Origin: Echinococcus granulosus
Lineage: Eukaryota > Platyhelminthes > Cestoda > Cyclophyllidea > Taeniidae
Reading direction: 5' to 3'
Length of the DNA stretch: 64,000 nucleotides
Assembly: GCF_000524195.1 (NCBI RefSeq)
Contig: NW_020170391.1
Coordinates: forward strand, 888,273 to 952,272
Shown here in pieces: positions 51,101-62,800 of this stretch. The notes under the pieces were generated by a model. The model was given only the letters and a program-made list of their open reading frames with translations, was not told the origin of the DNA and ran no database searches. A program made the position numbers and the translations under genes. Every line of letters begins with the position of its first letter. Position 1 is the stretch's first letter.

Positions 51101-52036
51101 AGGGCCTCTCTAGAGGAAGAAATATTAATCCGATCTTTACTCTAGATAGGAAATGATAAACGGTATATCAGCTTTTACCTCCAACCGGAAACCCGTGTAT
51201 CGAAGATAGGCGACGGTTGCGAAGGGATCACTGGAATGAATGACAACTCTTGGCTCCTCAAGTGGAACGATTCGTTTAGTAAAAAGTGGGCAATCAAAGG
51301 TGAATGTCTCAAACTCCCCACCCTCACCACAGGGATTCAGCGCACAGTTTGAATCATCTGCGAGGCAAAATGCACGTGGAACGAAGTCAGCGATCCAACA
51401 ACCCAAATCGCGTTCCACATCCAATCCAAAAGAAGCTATCTGTACACATTGGGAGAGAGTAACACGCGTACCTTAACAATCTTTGCCATCACTCCAGCGC
51501 CAACCATATCAAGTAGAAGCTCTTTTTGGTCTCTTCGCCAGAGGTATGCCAGTGAAACCCATGAAAGACGTTCACAGATGCTTTCAACACGCTCACGCTG
51601 ATAATTCGATAAAATTGCACCAGAAACCAGGCCTTTAATATCATCATGGGTCCTGTGAACCAGCGACAGAAGACCAAAAAGATCCTCGACCTAGATACAC
51701 CAAATAAAGTGATTTAAACCATTCACTTCGTCCCTAGGCGGTACGTCATAGGTTAGAGAGTGGCACGTTGCGGCGTGCATGATCCTCGATTGGTAAAGGG
51801 GTATGTTCATAGCTTCAGCAAGATAGCGAACACCTTCCGCACCAACAGTTTGGAACATATAACTATCAATCTCTACGGTACTTATTAAAATAACACCGTA
51901 AATCACTAAGATACTCTTTTTCAGCACCTGGGGGTTGCATATTCACTAGGGCAACCACTTCATGATTCTGGGAAATGCTTTCCAAAATAGAAAATATGCT
52001 GTCTTTTCCTCCACTAACGAGTGCTGCAACGCGCAT
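45166..52036 (-). CDS. DPH6: Diphthine-ammonia ligase, long form with tandem RidA domains
   Basis: Catalyses the last step of diphthamide synthesis on eEF2, the ATP-dependent amidation of diphthine, in the cytosol. Eight minus-strand exons are 52036-51928, 51872-51727, 51690-51472, 51439-51179, 51141-50765, 50722-50506, 49431-49120 and 45591-45166. They join in phase to 688 residues, close to the 685 of yeast Dph6 and far longer than human DPH6 (267). The N-terminal ATP-pyrophosphatase domain shows the PP-loop SGGKDS (8-13), EIDSYMFQTVG and CGEGGEFETFTFDCPLF from residue 195. Two RidA/YjgF-like domains follow: one about 295-440, and one starting with SYWAPAVTASYSQAI and YSGQIGLVP at about 475-510 and ending near ALPKGAVVQW. 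Introns of 36 nt (51691-51726) and 42 nt (50723-50764) contrast with a 3.5-kb intron before the last exon. Splicing at the GTATGA donor after 50506 is needed to avoid an immediate stop. Confidence 0.92.
46651..46794 (-). CDS. Candidate isolated exon, membrane protein
   Basis: Open stretch of 47 codons bounded by a good acceptor (GCTTTTCAG) and donor (CAG followed by GTATAT). It encodes two hydrophobic segments around a charged ERKYFRSYAL stretch. I do not recognise the family and cannot connect it to other exons. A hydrophobic open stretch behind another acceptor at about 46819-46853 is nearby. It could be a nested gene, an alternative DPH6 exon or chance. Confidence 0.25.
48610..48790. other. 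GC-rich island, open on both strands
   Basis: About 180 bp markedly richer in GC than the surrounding intron, with long open frames on both strands. It has the look of an inserted repeat fragment or relic exon; no family recognised. Confidence 0.35.
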
Positions 52037-54022
52037 CTCGCGATACGGGGACGACTCCTGGGGTTATTATTTCCATGCTGCTTCGGAGCAGAAACGGCAC
52101 TCAAGGTCACAGCGAGACTACGTAAAGTAGACGGATTTGAAGATTATGGGACTAAGAATAACTAAATATTGAATAAATATATGTGCTTCTATTTAAAGTG
52201 TCACAATTTCAAAGTTTTGATCTTGTGCCTATGGAGGAAAATATATACATTTGATCAAATGCCCTAAGTCAAAAGCGTAGACTAATAACAACGACTCTTT
52301 CTAGTTTTAGATACAATATGATGCAATAAAGTTATAGTAGAATACAATTTTTATAAACACTTAAAACCATGTCATGTATCCGGAAAGGAAAACACCGTAT
52401 CCTGTATTAGTAAAGACAGTAACAATTGGTTGTTACATTCTAGACTTCATGTTACTCGAGTCATTATTTTAATATCTTTCGAGCCTTGCTGTGAAACTGG
52501 ATTAGCATTTTTACCAGGAATAGTCATCACTATTATCAAATGGGTTTTCGGGCTAGTAAAGTATAAACAACCGAAAAAATCAAACATAAGTCGTACTCAG
52601 TAAAGACCAGAATTATTTGATACTTTGAATAAGCTGACGATAATTCGCCGTGTTAGTGATACCTCAAGGACCAACTCGTTTGGCCGTTTTTTCGGTTTTG
52701 TCGCGCTTACAACTTCTGCATAGTTAGCTGTGTTAATCCGAATGGAGTATGAGTGGGTTCCCCTACTCATGGCTTTCAATGGTCTTGTTCCGGTTTTCGC
52801 CACACTCTGAACAAATGTCTTGCACAAATCATTTCGATCAATAATGTATCTTGTGGATTTACCAGATTTTATTTAATAGTAAAAATATCTTGCTTAAGCA
52901 CTTGGTCGCGTAGTGCTCACCCAGGTATATTAAACACTGATGGGCCGTATTAAGTCACCTATCGTTATACAAGGGTTTCCCGGAAGAAGTGCTGCTGGGG
53001 ACGTATTGAATTGGTTCCAATTCGATTTGTATTCATGGTTTATTTAATTGAACCGGCTTATAAACTTCAGTTTGAGATGCATTTCACACCGATAATATCC
53101 ATGTAAACTCTCCAGCAAAATAGACTGTTTTATATTTCCTTAATTTATTGATCACTGACCAATTTGTCTCACTGTTTGTGGGAGGTTTATTAGCTAATTT
53201 GATAATTTGGCACCGCACGTACTTGCTACGCACCTACGTGCTCCCAATTGGCACTGGACATATTTTAACGAGCACATCACTCGGACACAAATCCAAACAA
53301 TCTCGGAAAACGAAATAATGTCCCAATTTTTAAAGGTTTACTTTATTTCAGTCAATGGAAATGAATGTTCCAGGTCATATTTCATTCAGGTAAAAAGAAG
53401 TTGGCCCATTTTTTTATGCTAGCAACTAGTACAAATATCTGCACACTTATTTGGTTATTAATACAATGATATGAGATACAAAATCCCCATTGTATGGAAA
53501 CCTTGGTAACCTTGGATGCTTTAGAACGTGGTGTTCCGAGCCTCCAGTAGAATTGTAATAAACCAAAGTATTGTGGAAGAACATATAGCAATAACGTGCA
53601 GAAGAAATGCTGGTAGGCAACTAGCATGGCCCAAAGGCTGTGACATGGCGGAAGTACAATCTACAGAACTGGAAGTACCCGAGTAGTCGAACACACGATT
53701 AAATCATTGCAAGGGATCGTGTTAGTATATGTATTTCTGGGAGATGGGAAGTAAACACTCAAATTTTAATGTCTGTGGACAAATAAATAATAAATGAATA
53801 TGCATGCATATCATATCTAGGGTATCGTTATATTAGCACTTACAGCTCAAGGGTTGTGTAGGCTTTCGGAGTAGGACTCCTTGCGAAATTTCTAATGATC
53901 ACAATATGAATTTGATAAAATCACGCTATTTCCACAACTTCACCCAAATTTTCTTTGGGATTACTTGTTCTCTGTAGTTATGATAAGAATATGTACAAGT
54001 GCTTGTACACCTTGAGATATGA
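52037..54022. other. Divergent intergenic region
   Basis: Separates DPH6 (minus) from the coiled-coil gene (plus), so it should hold both promoters and any unrecognised 5' exons of the latter. Contains repeat member 4 at 53520-53710. No motif stands out. Confidence 0.5.
53520..53710. repeat. Dispersed repeat, member 4
   Basis: Diverged relative of 43146-43290, sharing GTGTTCCGAGCCTCCA-like and ATGGCCCAAAGGC blocks in AT-rich context. Confidence 0.45.
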
Positions 54023-57000
54023 GAAGGCAAAAGCGGACTACAAAAGCAACCTGAAGAAGCGGAGGTACATGCTGTGGCTTCTAAAGCAAGTTTTAGGCAA
54101 AAAATGCATGAACTTTTTAACAAAGATTCAGAACTTCTTGATCAAGTCCCTCTAAAAATTGAAGAAGATCGGTACCTCCGTCGCGAGCAGCTAAGGGAGG
54201 AAATTGAAGAATTACGAAAACTTAAGGAAATTGAATGTAAAACATTAGCGAAAGCTGGATATAGGTAACTTTTAGTATTTTAAGCACCGTATTGCTAGCA
54301 ATTTACTTCTGATTCCTAATTCTGTAGCCGTCTTTCTTTTCCCTTCATACGATTGAAAAATAATATGATTAGGCATACTTCCGTCAAGACTAATCCGCGT
54401 TACTTTTCGCATTTATTTGCACATATGTTGAATTTACTGGCTGGATTAGTTTGGTTGGAATTCTCTGCAGTTACACTGTATCCGTAAGGGCATATCCAAT
54501 TTCGGCCACGAAACACACGCTTGAGTTTAAATATAATGAAATATTGGTAATTATACAGTCATTGACAAGGCGTGCTGTTGGTCCGATTGACAGTACACAG
54601 TACCCATTTACTTTAAACCTAAACCTGAAGCATAGCCTGTCGCCTAGTCTATTATCTTTCCTTACCATTATTTTACCTTTTATCAACCAGTATAAATTCA
54701 CTGTTATTAGAGTCTGATTAGAAGTACCGGTATAATGCGACCAAGATAATTCTGAGTAATTTGATCAATCGTGAATCGTTAGGTTACGTGGCGTGGAATG
54801 GGCAATGTAACGCTTGCTATTAGCGGTATCCACAATTTAGGTTTCTAAAGCCATTACTAGTTGTTATTCAACGTGTCTGGTCCACTAAAGCATATTAGAG
54901 CCCCGTGCATCTGTGTTTCGAGAAATAATTAGCGGCACTAGTAATACCGTTATTGGTGCCACTAACATCGAAAGGGTGGGAAGGGTCAGAGATCAAATTT
55001 TCTGAATTGATTAAAGCAAGTATCCATCCAGTACACGGCTATTAGCTTTTAATGGGGTATTTAACTTTTTAAATGTCCACTTAAGTTGCTAATGTATAAT
55101 CCTATTCTCTTGGATAAATAACTTGCTTATCTTACCCAAATCGTGTATTCCCTACTGTTAATTTAGAATGGCCCCGAAACGCATTTAATTATTAATGTTC
55201 CTCGTTGAGCATTAACATCGGACGATTAAGAATCCTCTAGGTTTCTTAACCACATTTCACCGTTATAGGAAACAAACAACGATGAATAAAGATAACTATA
55301 GACCACTTCTGAATAAGCTTTATATGCAGGATCTCAATGCACAGGTTGAATTGAACAAGCAGATAAAGGCCTATGAGAATAGGAAAGAAGAGGGCATGGC
55401 AAAAATGACTTGGCTACCAGTAGGCCACGATTGTGGAAATGGCAATACCAGACCCAAAAGGTGGGTTCATGTTAATTTCCTCCCTCAATGCTTAAAGGGA
55501 TTTAAATGAGGAATTACGCGACGCGATGGCAGCCAGAGAGGCAAAACTATCAGAAATTGCAAAACAAAAGGAGAGGGAAGCAGAAGAAATGGTAAGAAGT
55601 CCAACCACTTAGGATGAACAGAGTATGTGATAAGGAAAAAGACGTTGATATTTTGAACAGTGAGAGTGGTGGTAGGCTGAGTATTTTCAATGTTTTCGCT
55701 TAAGTGAATTTTCGCCCTAATCCTCTATACTATTTGAAGTTGTCATTTCCTGGAACAGGTTACACTCGAGGTGCGACTTTTTTTGGTTCTACAAATTTAA
55801 ATACTGATGTATTCATTAATCATGCAATCGAATAATGCATAAATGTCGTGAATTGCGTTTCAGAGAGAGCGTGAAGAGGTTTGTTTGCGTGAGAAAGCGG
55901 AGGCTACCAAAGCAGCTTATGAAAGAAGAGCGATGCTGCGAGGTGCATTTGAGCAGCAAATTAAGGAAAGAAATCAAGAACTTTGGACTAAGAAAGTGGA
56001 GGACGCAAGAGTTTCAGCCTGGTTGACCTCCAATGCTAATCAACAGGTTTTGGTAATGAAGGATAAATCGCTTCATGATAAAGTGAGTAATCAGGTGATT
56101 TAAGATTAAATCATGTCTAAAACAACGGTTTTTCTCATAGTAAACGACTAACACAAATATCTTAGTATAAAAACGATAACGAGGGTAACGCTACAGGTTG
56201 CGCATATCAGTTGTGACTAAATTTTCAAAAGAATTACTACGTAACTACTTATTTTACCACAGCTAAACATTGGACCATTGCATGGGCCGTGTGGGTCCAT
56301 GTCTAGGCTAACGTATAGGAGTATTGAAGCGTTCTAGCATTAAGTGGATTAGCTAAGTCGAGAACATTAAGTTCTTTAATGTAGAAAAGTGATTTACAAA
56401 CAAAAAGTATGCCGGGTTTTTAAAAATGAGAGTTATGGGAGATTGTTGTCTTCAACATCAGGAGAATCTTTTATTTGAACGAATAGCTAATGAAACATGT
56501 TCTTTTACGAAGGCGATTGCCAAACAAAGAGCCCTGGATTTCTTTGATTATGTGAAACAGTTGGAAGAGGAGAAACAATTGGAAGAGAAAAGAAGGGAAC
56601 GGGCTATGGAGCGGATAGCTAGCGATATGATGGAAGCAAACGAGGCTAAGCAGCGGCAGATTAGGGAGGCGAGCCAGGCTCTGGAAAGGGAAATTAGGCA
56701 GGCACAACTCAAACAAATAAAGGAAAAAGGTGAGTAAGTCAGTAAACTTGGCTTGAAGCCAGGGTCAGACAATGGTACTCATCGAGCTGTAAGTGCTGCT
56801 TATACTAAAGGTACAAATTATTTTCGTATAGAGTGTTAGTCGCCCTATTATTTTGTAAGAAACCCGAAAACTCATTCGTGCGGATGCCATATTCACTCGG
56901 TTCGATTCGTACCGGCTGGACAAACTGGAATGCCTAAAACTAGGCCCACTGCTTACCCCCTAATTTACCACGATATAGGTTAACAATGCGATGCCAAATA

Positions 57001-57489
57001 CTTGCGTACTTTGAGTTAATCATGAATTTCGAGAAAAAAGTGAAAGGGCTTGATTTCCAACAGTCGGAAAATTAGAGAATTTGAAATAATCCTTCTCAAA
57101 TTCTCAAATAAGACCATCTTATAATGCACAACATGTTCAACTGTGAGCGCTAAAGGCGTAGGGACAGGACTGTCTGATAATTTTCTCTCATTTTAATTCC
57201 AGAGGGGAGGTCAATTGTACCTACAACTGATGGTGGTCTCAGCTTCCTAGACAAAATGCATGCTGACGACGGCCGGAGAGTGGATGGAGCGAGGATAATC
57301 AGGCAGGAGAACAGCCGTTATCTGCAACAGCAAATCGCTCAAAAGCCTTCAACTGCGCTCTTTGAAGACTGGGGGATGGAAGGCCGTGAATTCACCCGAT
57401 CACCCCAACGCTCCCACGAGGAGGATTTGGCCACCTATGAGTACTTAAATCCTTTGCGAAAACTGTCTCTAAAGGAAATGGAATTCTAA
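54023..57489 (+). CDS. Coiled-coil protein, possibly ciliary (TPH/CFAP-like), 5' partial
   Basis: Six exons with consistent phase: about 54023-54264 (start not resolved), 55269-55460, 55498-55591, 55864-56082, 56462-56729 and 57203-57489. Donors are GTAACT, GTGGGT, GTAAGA, GTGAGT and GTGAGT. The intron between the second and third exons is only 37 nt. The product, about 430 residues as far as visible, is dominated by Glu/Lys/Arg/Gln heptads typical of long alpha-helical coiled coils, for example REQLREEIEELRKLKE and QLEEEKQLEEKRRERAMERI. The C-terminus is less helical: RYLQQQIAQKP, then an acidic/aromatic tail ending KEMEF. The Arg-x-x-x-Tyr-x-x-x-Gln-Ile pattern recalls trichohyalin-plectin-homology proteins such as CFAP53, but low-complexity coiled coils mislead and I give no symbol. 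An AATAAA lies 41 nt past the stop. Confidence 0.7.
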
Positions 57490-57529
57490 CGGCAAATTTG
57501 TTAAATGGTGCTAAAGCCGAAGCGCTTAT

Positions 57530-57535
57530 AATAAA
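57530..57535 (+). promoter_or_regulatory. Poly(A) signal of the coiled-coil gene
   Basis: AATAAA hexamer 41 nt after the TAA at 57487-57489, the expected distance for cleavage and polyadenylation shortly downstream. Confidence 0.6.
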
Positions 57536-58975
57536 CCACTTTAATGCATCCTATGTGTTGGTTACTTTTAAAATGATGTAAAGAACAAGAAATATTAACG
57601 TGGGACTGGTATGATGTAGTCCACATGCACACCCAGTCAATTATTAAATTATTTCACGTTTCGACGAAAATTCATGAGGGGATTTAGAAGGTCTGTATAG
57701 CGGGAGCTAAAGGGCAACTTAGTTAAGATAAGTAGTGACTTTGTGTGAAATTGGATTGTGTTAGAGAAGGGATGAAGATATCACAAGCTCAACACTGACA
57801 AAGCTTTCAGGTTTAACTATTTCTGCAACTTGATATGAGGAATTCCAGGAAGAATGTCAGTCATATGGCTGATTCATTCCAGTTGGAGCAGCATTGCCTC
57901 CTTGTGAAAAGTTAAGGAGAAACGATGGCTCAACTTTATACACTGAACGCCTAAGTCAATGATCTGAAAAGGTCGTTAAAAGGTAACTTACAAGAATAGT
58001 GTGAGAAGGGTAAACTATTATTTAAGTGGCTAGTTATCAGGACCTAGAAAGATGAATATAACTTGCTTTGAAGGCTGCTTAGAACTCCGGAGGTTGACAC
58101 AAGAGTAGCGAAAGCAACGCTACTGAAAAGATGTGAGTAAGATATGACGCGCCCACGCATGCAAGCGCTAGCAAGCAGCACGTTGACGAGGTCACGTGTA
58201 ATAGTTGTAGTTGTTGCNNNNNNNNNNNNNNNNNNNNNNNNNNNNNNNNNNNNNNNNNNNNNNNNNNNNNNNNNNNNNNNNNNNNNNNNNNNNNNNNNNN
58301 NNNNNNNNNNNNNNNNNACAACAACTGCAACCTCTTCATAATGACCACCGTTGTTTAATTATGACGATTTTGCAACAGTGATTTTGATGTCAAAAGCAAA
58401 GCCGTAACGCAATTCTTAACCTAGAATTCAGCCAATGAGGCTCCTTTCTTCTACTGGTGCAAATTCATTTCCATTGATTCTTTCCTAAGTCAGATTGTGA
58501 AAACCAAGCCTTACTCCGGTGTATCACTTGAAGCGCCTTAAAAAAGGAATCCTGATGCTAGTAACTTCTCACAAAGACAATTTTGGCAAGGGATAATTTG
58601 ATGGTCAAATAAACGGCTTCAGGTGAATTCCTAGGCTCATGTTCATCAAATGTGGCTTCGCGCAAACAATATCCGTTCCCTTGACTGAAAATCGCGTCTA
58701 GCTGTTAACTTTCCTTACCGATTGCGCATCGGAGCAAATTAGTTGAATAATTTTATCGTTAACAAAAATATCTAAACACGGAGATTGCGCTGAAGGCCAA
58801 AATATGAACCCACCATCTCTTGTTCAATCGTTTTCATTACGTGTCATTAATATTAACAACCTTACTCTACATGATAAAAAGTGCAAAATATCAGGCACAT
58901 TCCGGGCTTTGAATTCCCTCCTCTCCTGCAGTCCGAAGATATTTCAAAGCGAGTAGACTTCAAGCAGTAGTTTAC
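57536..58975. other. Intergenic with scaffold gap, no gene seen
   Basis: AT-rich apart from short (GTT)n/(AAC)n tracts on each side of the gap at 58218-58317. No supported exon. Confidence 0.5.
58218..58317. other. Scaffold gap (100 N)
   Basis: Exactly 100 N. The left flank ends in GTTGTAGTTGTTGC and the right flank begins ACAACAACTGCAAC, which are close to reverse complements of each other. Confidence 1.
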
Positions 58976-59864
58976 CTTGGCTGGGAAAGAAGACGCAGGG
59001 AGAGATGTCTCCACGCCGTTGCGACCTGCACAACCACTTGTGAGAGGGTCTAACATTTCATGTGATGCTGTTCCAACACCCAAGCTTGCTGTGCCAACTC
59101 CTCCGGATTGTTCTTAATCTTTCAGATCGCTACTTTCTTCTAATAACTTCCAAATTGAACCGGAATTGTGCTGCTGATTTATAGAATTAAGTAGGAGGAT
59201 AAGGAGCTTAGCATGATCAAGCACATTGAGACACCATGTCCACAGATGGATTAGTACATTGAGCCATATTGGAATCCAAAACGGGCTAAAGTATGTTTAA
59301 AACAAACAATAAAATCCCAGCAAATACTTTTAGCCTGGCACCCTAAGGCCGTGATCCGAGCGGACTTGCTAGATCTCCAGCTTCAATGACACGAGCCCCG
59401 ATAGAGGCTTAGCTAAATTAGGATTTCGCATGAAAATTAACTGAAGCTCAGTCTCCCACACCGGAAGTGCATATTTGCGGCCACCAATTATTACACACAC
59501 CAAATGTACGGTAGCACACCTTCGTTCGTCAGAGGAAAGAGATACCATGATCATAAGCACGAAAGTAAAAGAATAAGCGGACGAGAGGAGGGCCAGATGC
59601 CGGTAAAACTGCCACGATATTGGGCCACACGCAGGATAGAGGGAGGGTTGTGGGCTATGTATAGAGAGGGGGGCTGAGAGGAGAGGAAAGAGGAGGAATA
59701 CAGTCAGCAGGAGCAACCGTCGGAGCCACCGATCGAAGATGCGTTCCCTCCGGTCCCCATCGTCGACTGGGCCGAAGCGCCCACCTGGAAGGCGTTTTTG
59801 TTCAACACACCACCCTCCGCACTGTTAAGGTTCACACTGGCAGTGGGAACAGGCGTGGTTAGCA
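58976..59864 (-). CDS. Candidate Ser/Gly/Thr-rich protein, two internal exons
   Basis: Two open blocks with low-complexity but protein-like composition, 59864-59730 and 59112-58976. They can be joined in phase (donor GTGGCT after ATC-G, acceptor after TTAAG) and are followed by a GTAAAC donor. The second block has a short tandem, GVGTAS-LGVGTAS. No domain is recognisable; composition suggests a disordered region. In an alternative reading the first block runs on to a stop at 59704-59706 and ends in Cys-Ser-Cys, like the prenylated tail of a Rab-type GTPase, but I found no GTPase motifs upstream. Neither end of the gene is seen. Confidence 0.33.
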
Positions 59865-62800
59865 CTGCATCAGTTCGCAAGTAATATTTAACACGCTACT
59901 TCATGCTTTTGCGGACTATACACGATCTGCTGCATAGCGGGATTCAAATCGGATTCGCATATCTTTAACCCTGTCATCCACGCTGTTAGACTACAGCTTT
60001 TCGGCGCTACTACACTGATATTGTCCAAGACCTTATGCTTTTGGGCTTGTTTTAGCTACCTACTTAACAGACCTAGGTAAATAACCAAAAAGTAGTTGTA
60101 TTTATAAAAAATTGTCAGAAATAACCCAGAAGCTGGAAAAACTAAACCAAATAGTATTACTAGGTAAAAACATTTATCGATCCTTTTGCTAATGGGAAAG
60201 AAAACCAAGTGTCCATATTCCGATGAAATAAAAATAAAAAGAGCGGAAGCAAACAAAACAGGGTGGTGAATCAGAGTAATGAGAAAAACGTTTTTTTTTT
60301 CACCTACCCACACAACCCGAAGAGGATGAGCAATAGTAAAGGATTCCCAAAAGAAACCATTTTTCTCAAAGGAAATCAGACGGTGTAAACCTAAGATCAT
60401 AAATTCAAAAAAGAATGTGGGGTTCCCTTAAACTTTTGTCATGGGGATTATGACTACACGGCTTGTAAACGATGATGGACTTGTCTAAATGAACAACGGA
60501 AAGGTAATTTGGTGTTTTGAAATGGCTCAAGAATCCAAAAGAAATTGTGTTTACCAATAATCCTATAATTTATTAAATGTATTTCTTACCTTCTGGAGAT
60601 ACACGCAAAAGCCGTATTTTAAAGTAAAATATTCAACGGAAGTCACATCAAAGCTATTCTATACCGAAAATAAAAGGTTGCACTTAATTGGAATATGAAG
60701 GACACGAAAGGGTGGAGGAAACGAGTGAGAAGGGCGTAAAAAAAGTGAAATACTATAACCTTAAAGGATACGACGTAAAAAAATTGCTTGGAACTTATCC
60801 AAATCGTGTCCCATGAATATCTTTTCAAAGCATAGACCCTAAAGCAAAGCGATGAAAATTGTCCACTGTTCGTCAGGTCTTGATTATACACGGGAGGTAG
60901 AAAGACTGCATTTTCGCGTGGATAAGCCAAGCCACGAGCATACACCGCTCAATTTGGATGAACACCACGAATAAATGACCAGTAAGTAAACTTCCTAGTC
61001 AGTGAGACAGTTTGTCGCCCTTCCTAACTATTACTGCTTTCTTCATTTTGTGGCTGTCTATGCCTTGTTACAGCTAAGGGTGAGCAATGAAGAACAAAAA
61101 CCACGCATGCAGGAGAGCAGTCGGGGATACTGTGAGACCTGACCGCACGCATTCAGTAGTGTTTCACTCAAAGAAGTTTAATTTGATGCCATTTATTATC
61201 TAAAGGAATTTTTATTTCCACAAAATCCTTATTTCAATGCCTGGTAAAGAGTTCACAAAGCACTAATTAAGTTTGTAGGCAAGACGCATCAGGAGCTCGC
61301 AGGAGCAAACGGAACTGCACAATCTGGAGGCAAAAAAACTTAGATTGAATGTTTTTGCTTTTAACCGGACTGTTTTTGAGAGTCGATGAGTTTTGAACAT
61401 TATCAGATGGTAAAATAAGCAGAGTGGAGACACAAGTAAGGGAAGATACATCGGAAGTTTAGACCTGTCCAACCAACTCAATTTCAAATGACTAGCATTA
61501 AATAAAGCTAACGCGAGGGTGAATTAGATCAAGTGATTGAAGTAAATTACACCATTAACTCAAAGTTCACCTTATCGAAATTTGTTTGAATGAAGAATAA
61601 AGTCAAACGATCGGTGACTTATATATATGCCCACGGGCAATTATGGCTACAGGAAAGTGCCGAAAGTAAATGAAGCGTTTTGCGCAGAAGCGATCAAATG
61701 CCGCAAGCTCGTGGCCGAAAGTTTCAAAATCAAGCTCGCGCGGTTTTTAAACAGCGTTGCTATAGCGACACGTGGTCGACCCATTGAGGTCTTCCAAGAA
61801 TTGACCTGACTCCATAAATCAATCTTCGATGCTTAATTGGAGGCTCTTCTCTTATCCATTTTGCTTAATTGGTAAAGATAAAAAGATACCCACCCACTCC
61901 AACTAATTAATCAGTCCGCATGATGATGCAATAACCGAAGTCAGTACTACATTCTCAAACAGATGCAAACATTTTTGGCACATATTCTTCGATAATTTAT
62001 CTCTACCTAAGCAATACACTAGAAAGCTGTTACGAATCCACTTTCTAATCACATTTAACTATCCCATTAAGTAAGCATTTCTAACCTACATTGCAGCAGA
62101 GAAAAGACTACATTTTGTTCAACCTATGCGGTATCTGTGCAGATTGATCAAGATTCTTATTTGTCACAAGTGATAAAGTAAAGAATAGCAATCCCAACTT
62201 ATACTGCTAAGTCGAGATCCACATGTTCGTACATATTATAGCTTTCGACCAACTAGTCCTGCTCTCTCTGCTCAGGCCATTCGCAAGGCATACTTCAAGA
62301 GTGAAACCCCTATAACAGAACGTTTCCAGAAATCGGATTGGCGCGTCATGCAAAATTCGCATTCTCGACAAAAACTCAGTTGTTGTTTTGCTCTGCCTAG
62401 AATGGAAATCATATGTTAAAATGCTATCAGATTATATGGTATCACAGTCATCTCAATCCTAACGACTCGTTGAAACTACCGATAAAAGGAGACTGCTTCC
62501 ATGACATATGTCAAAAACACTGTGTCTACTGAAGTAAAACTCATCCGTTTTGTTTGTAATCGGCAAAGGCTACTTGAAGTTGTATCAGAATACCTGAATT
62601 TTGTAAAATATAAGTCAAATGAGGTCAGCAAATCTTAGAGAAAGCACCAGCATTAAGGTACACTAACCCGGTCGAAAGGGGCATTGTCTGGGCCAGAGAG
62701 AGAGTGTTCACTTTGCAAAATTAGGCATCAGCTATGACGCACCATAGCGGTGAATCATGTCAGCAAAGCCATAGGCATAGACCCACGACGTCCCATAAGT

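Noticed and set aside
24902..52036. Polycistronic operon
   Set aside because: Intergenic distances of about 1-3 kb are too long to claim it from sequence alone; kept only as a low-interest observation.
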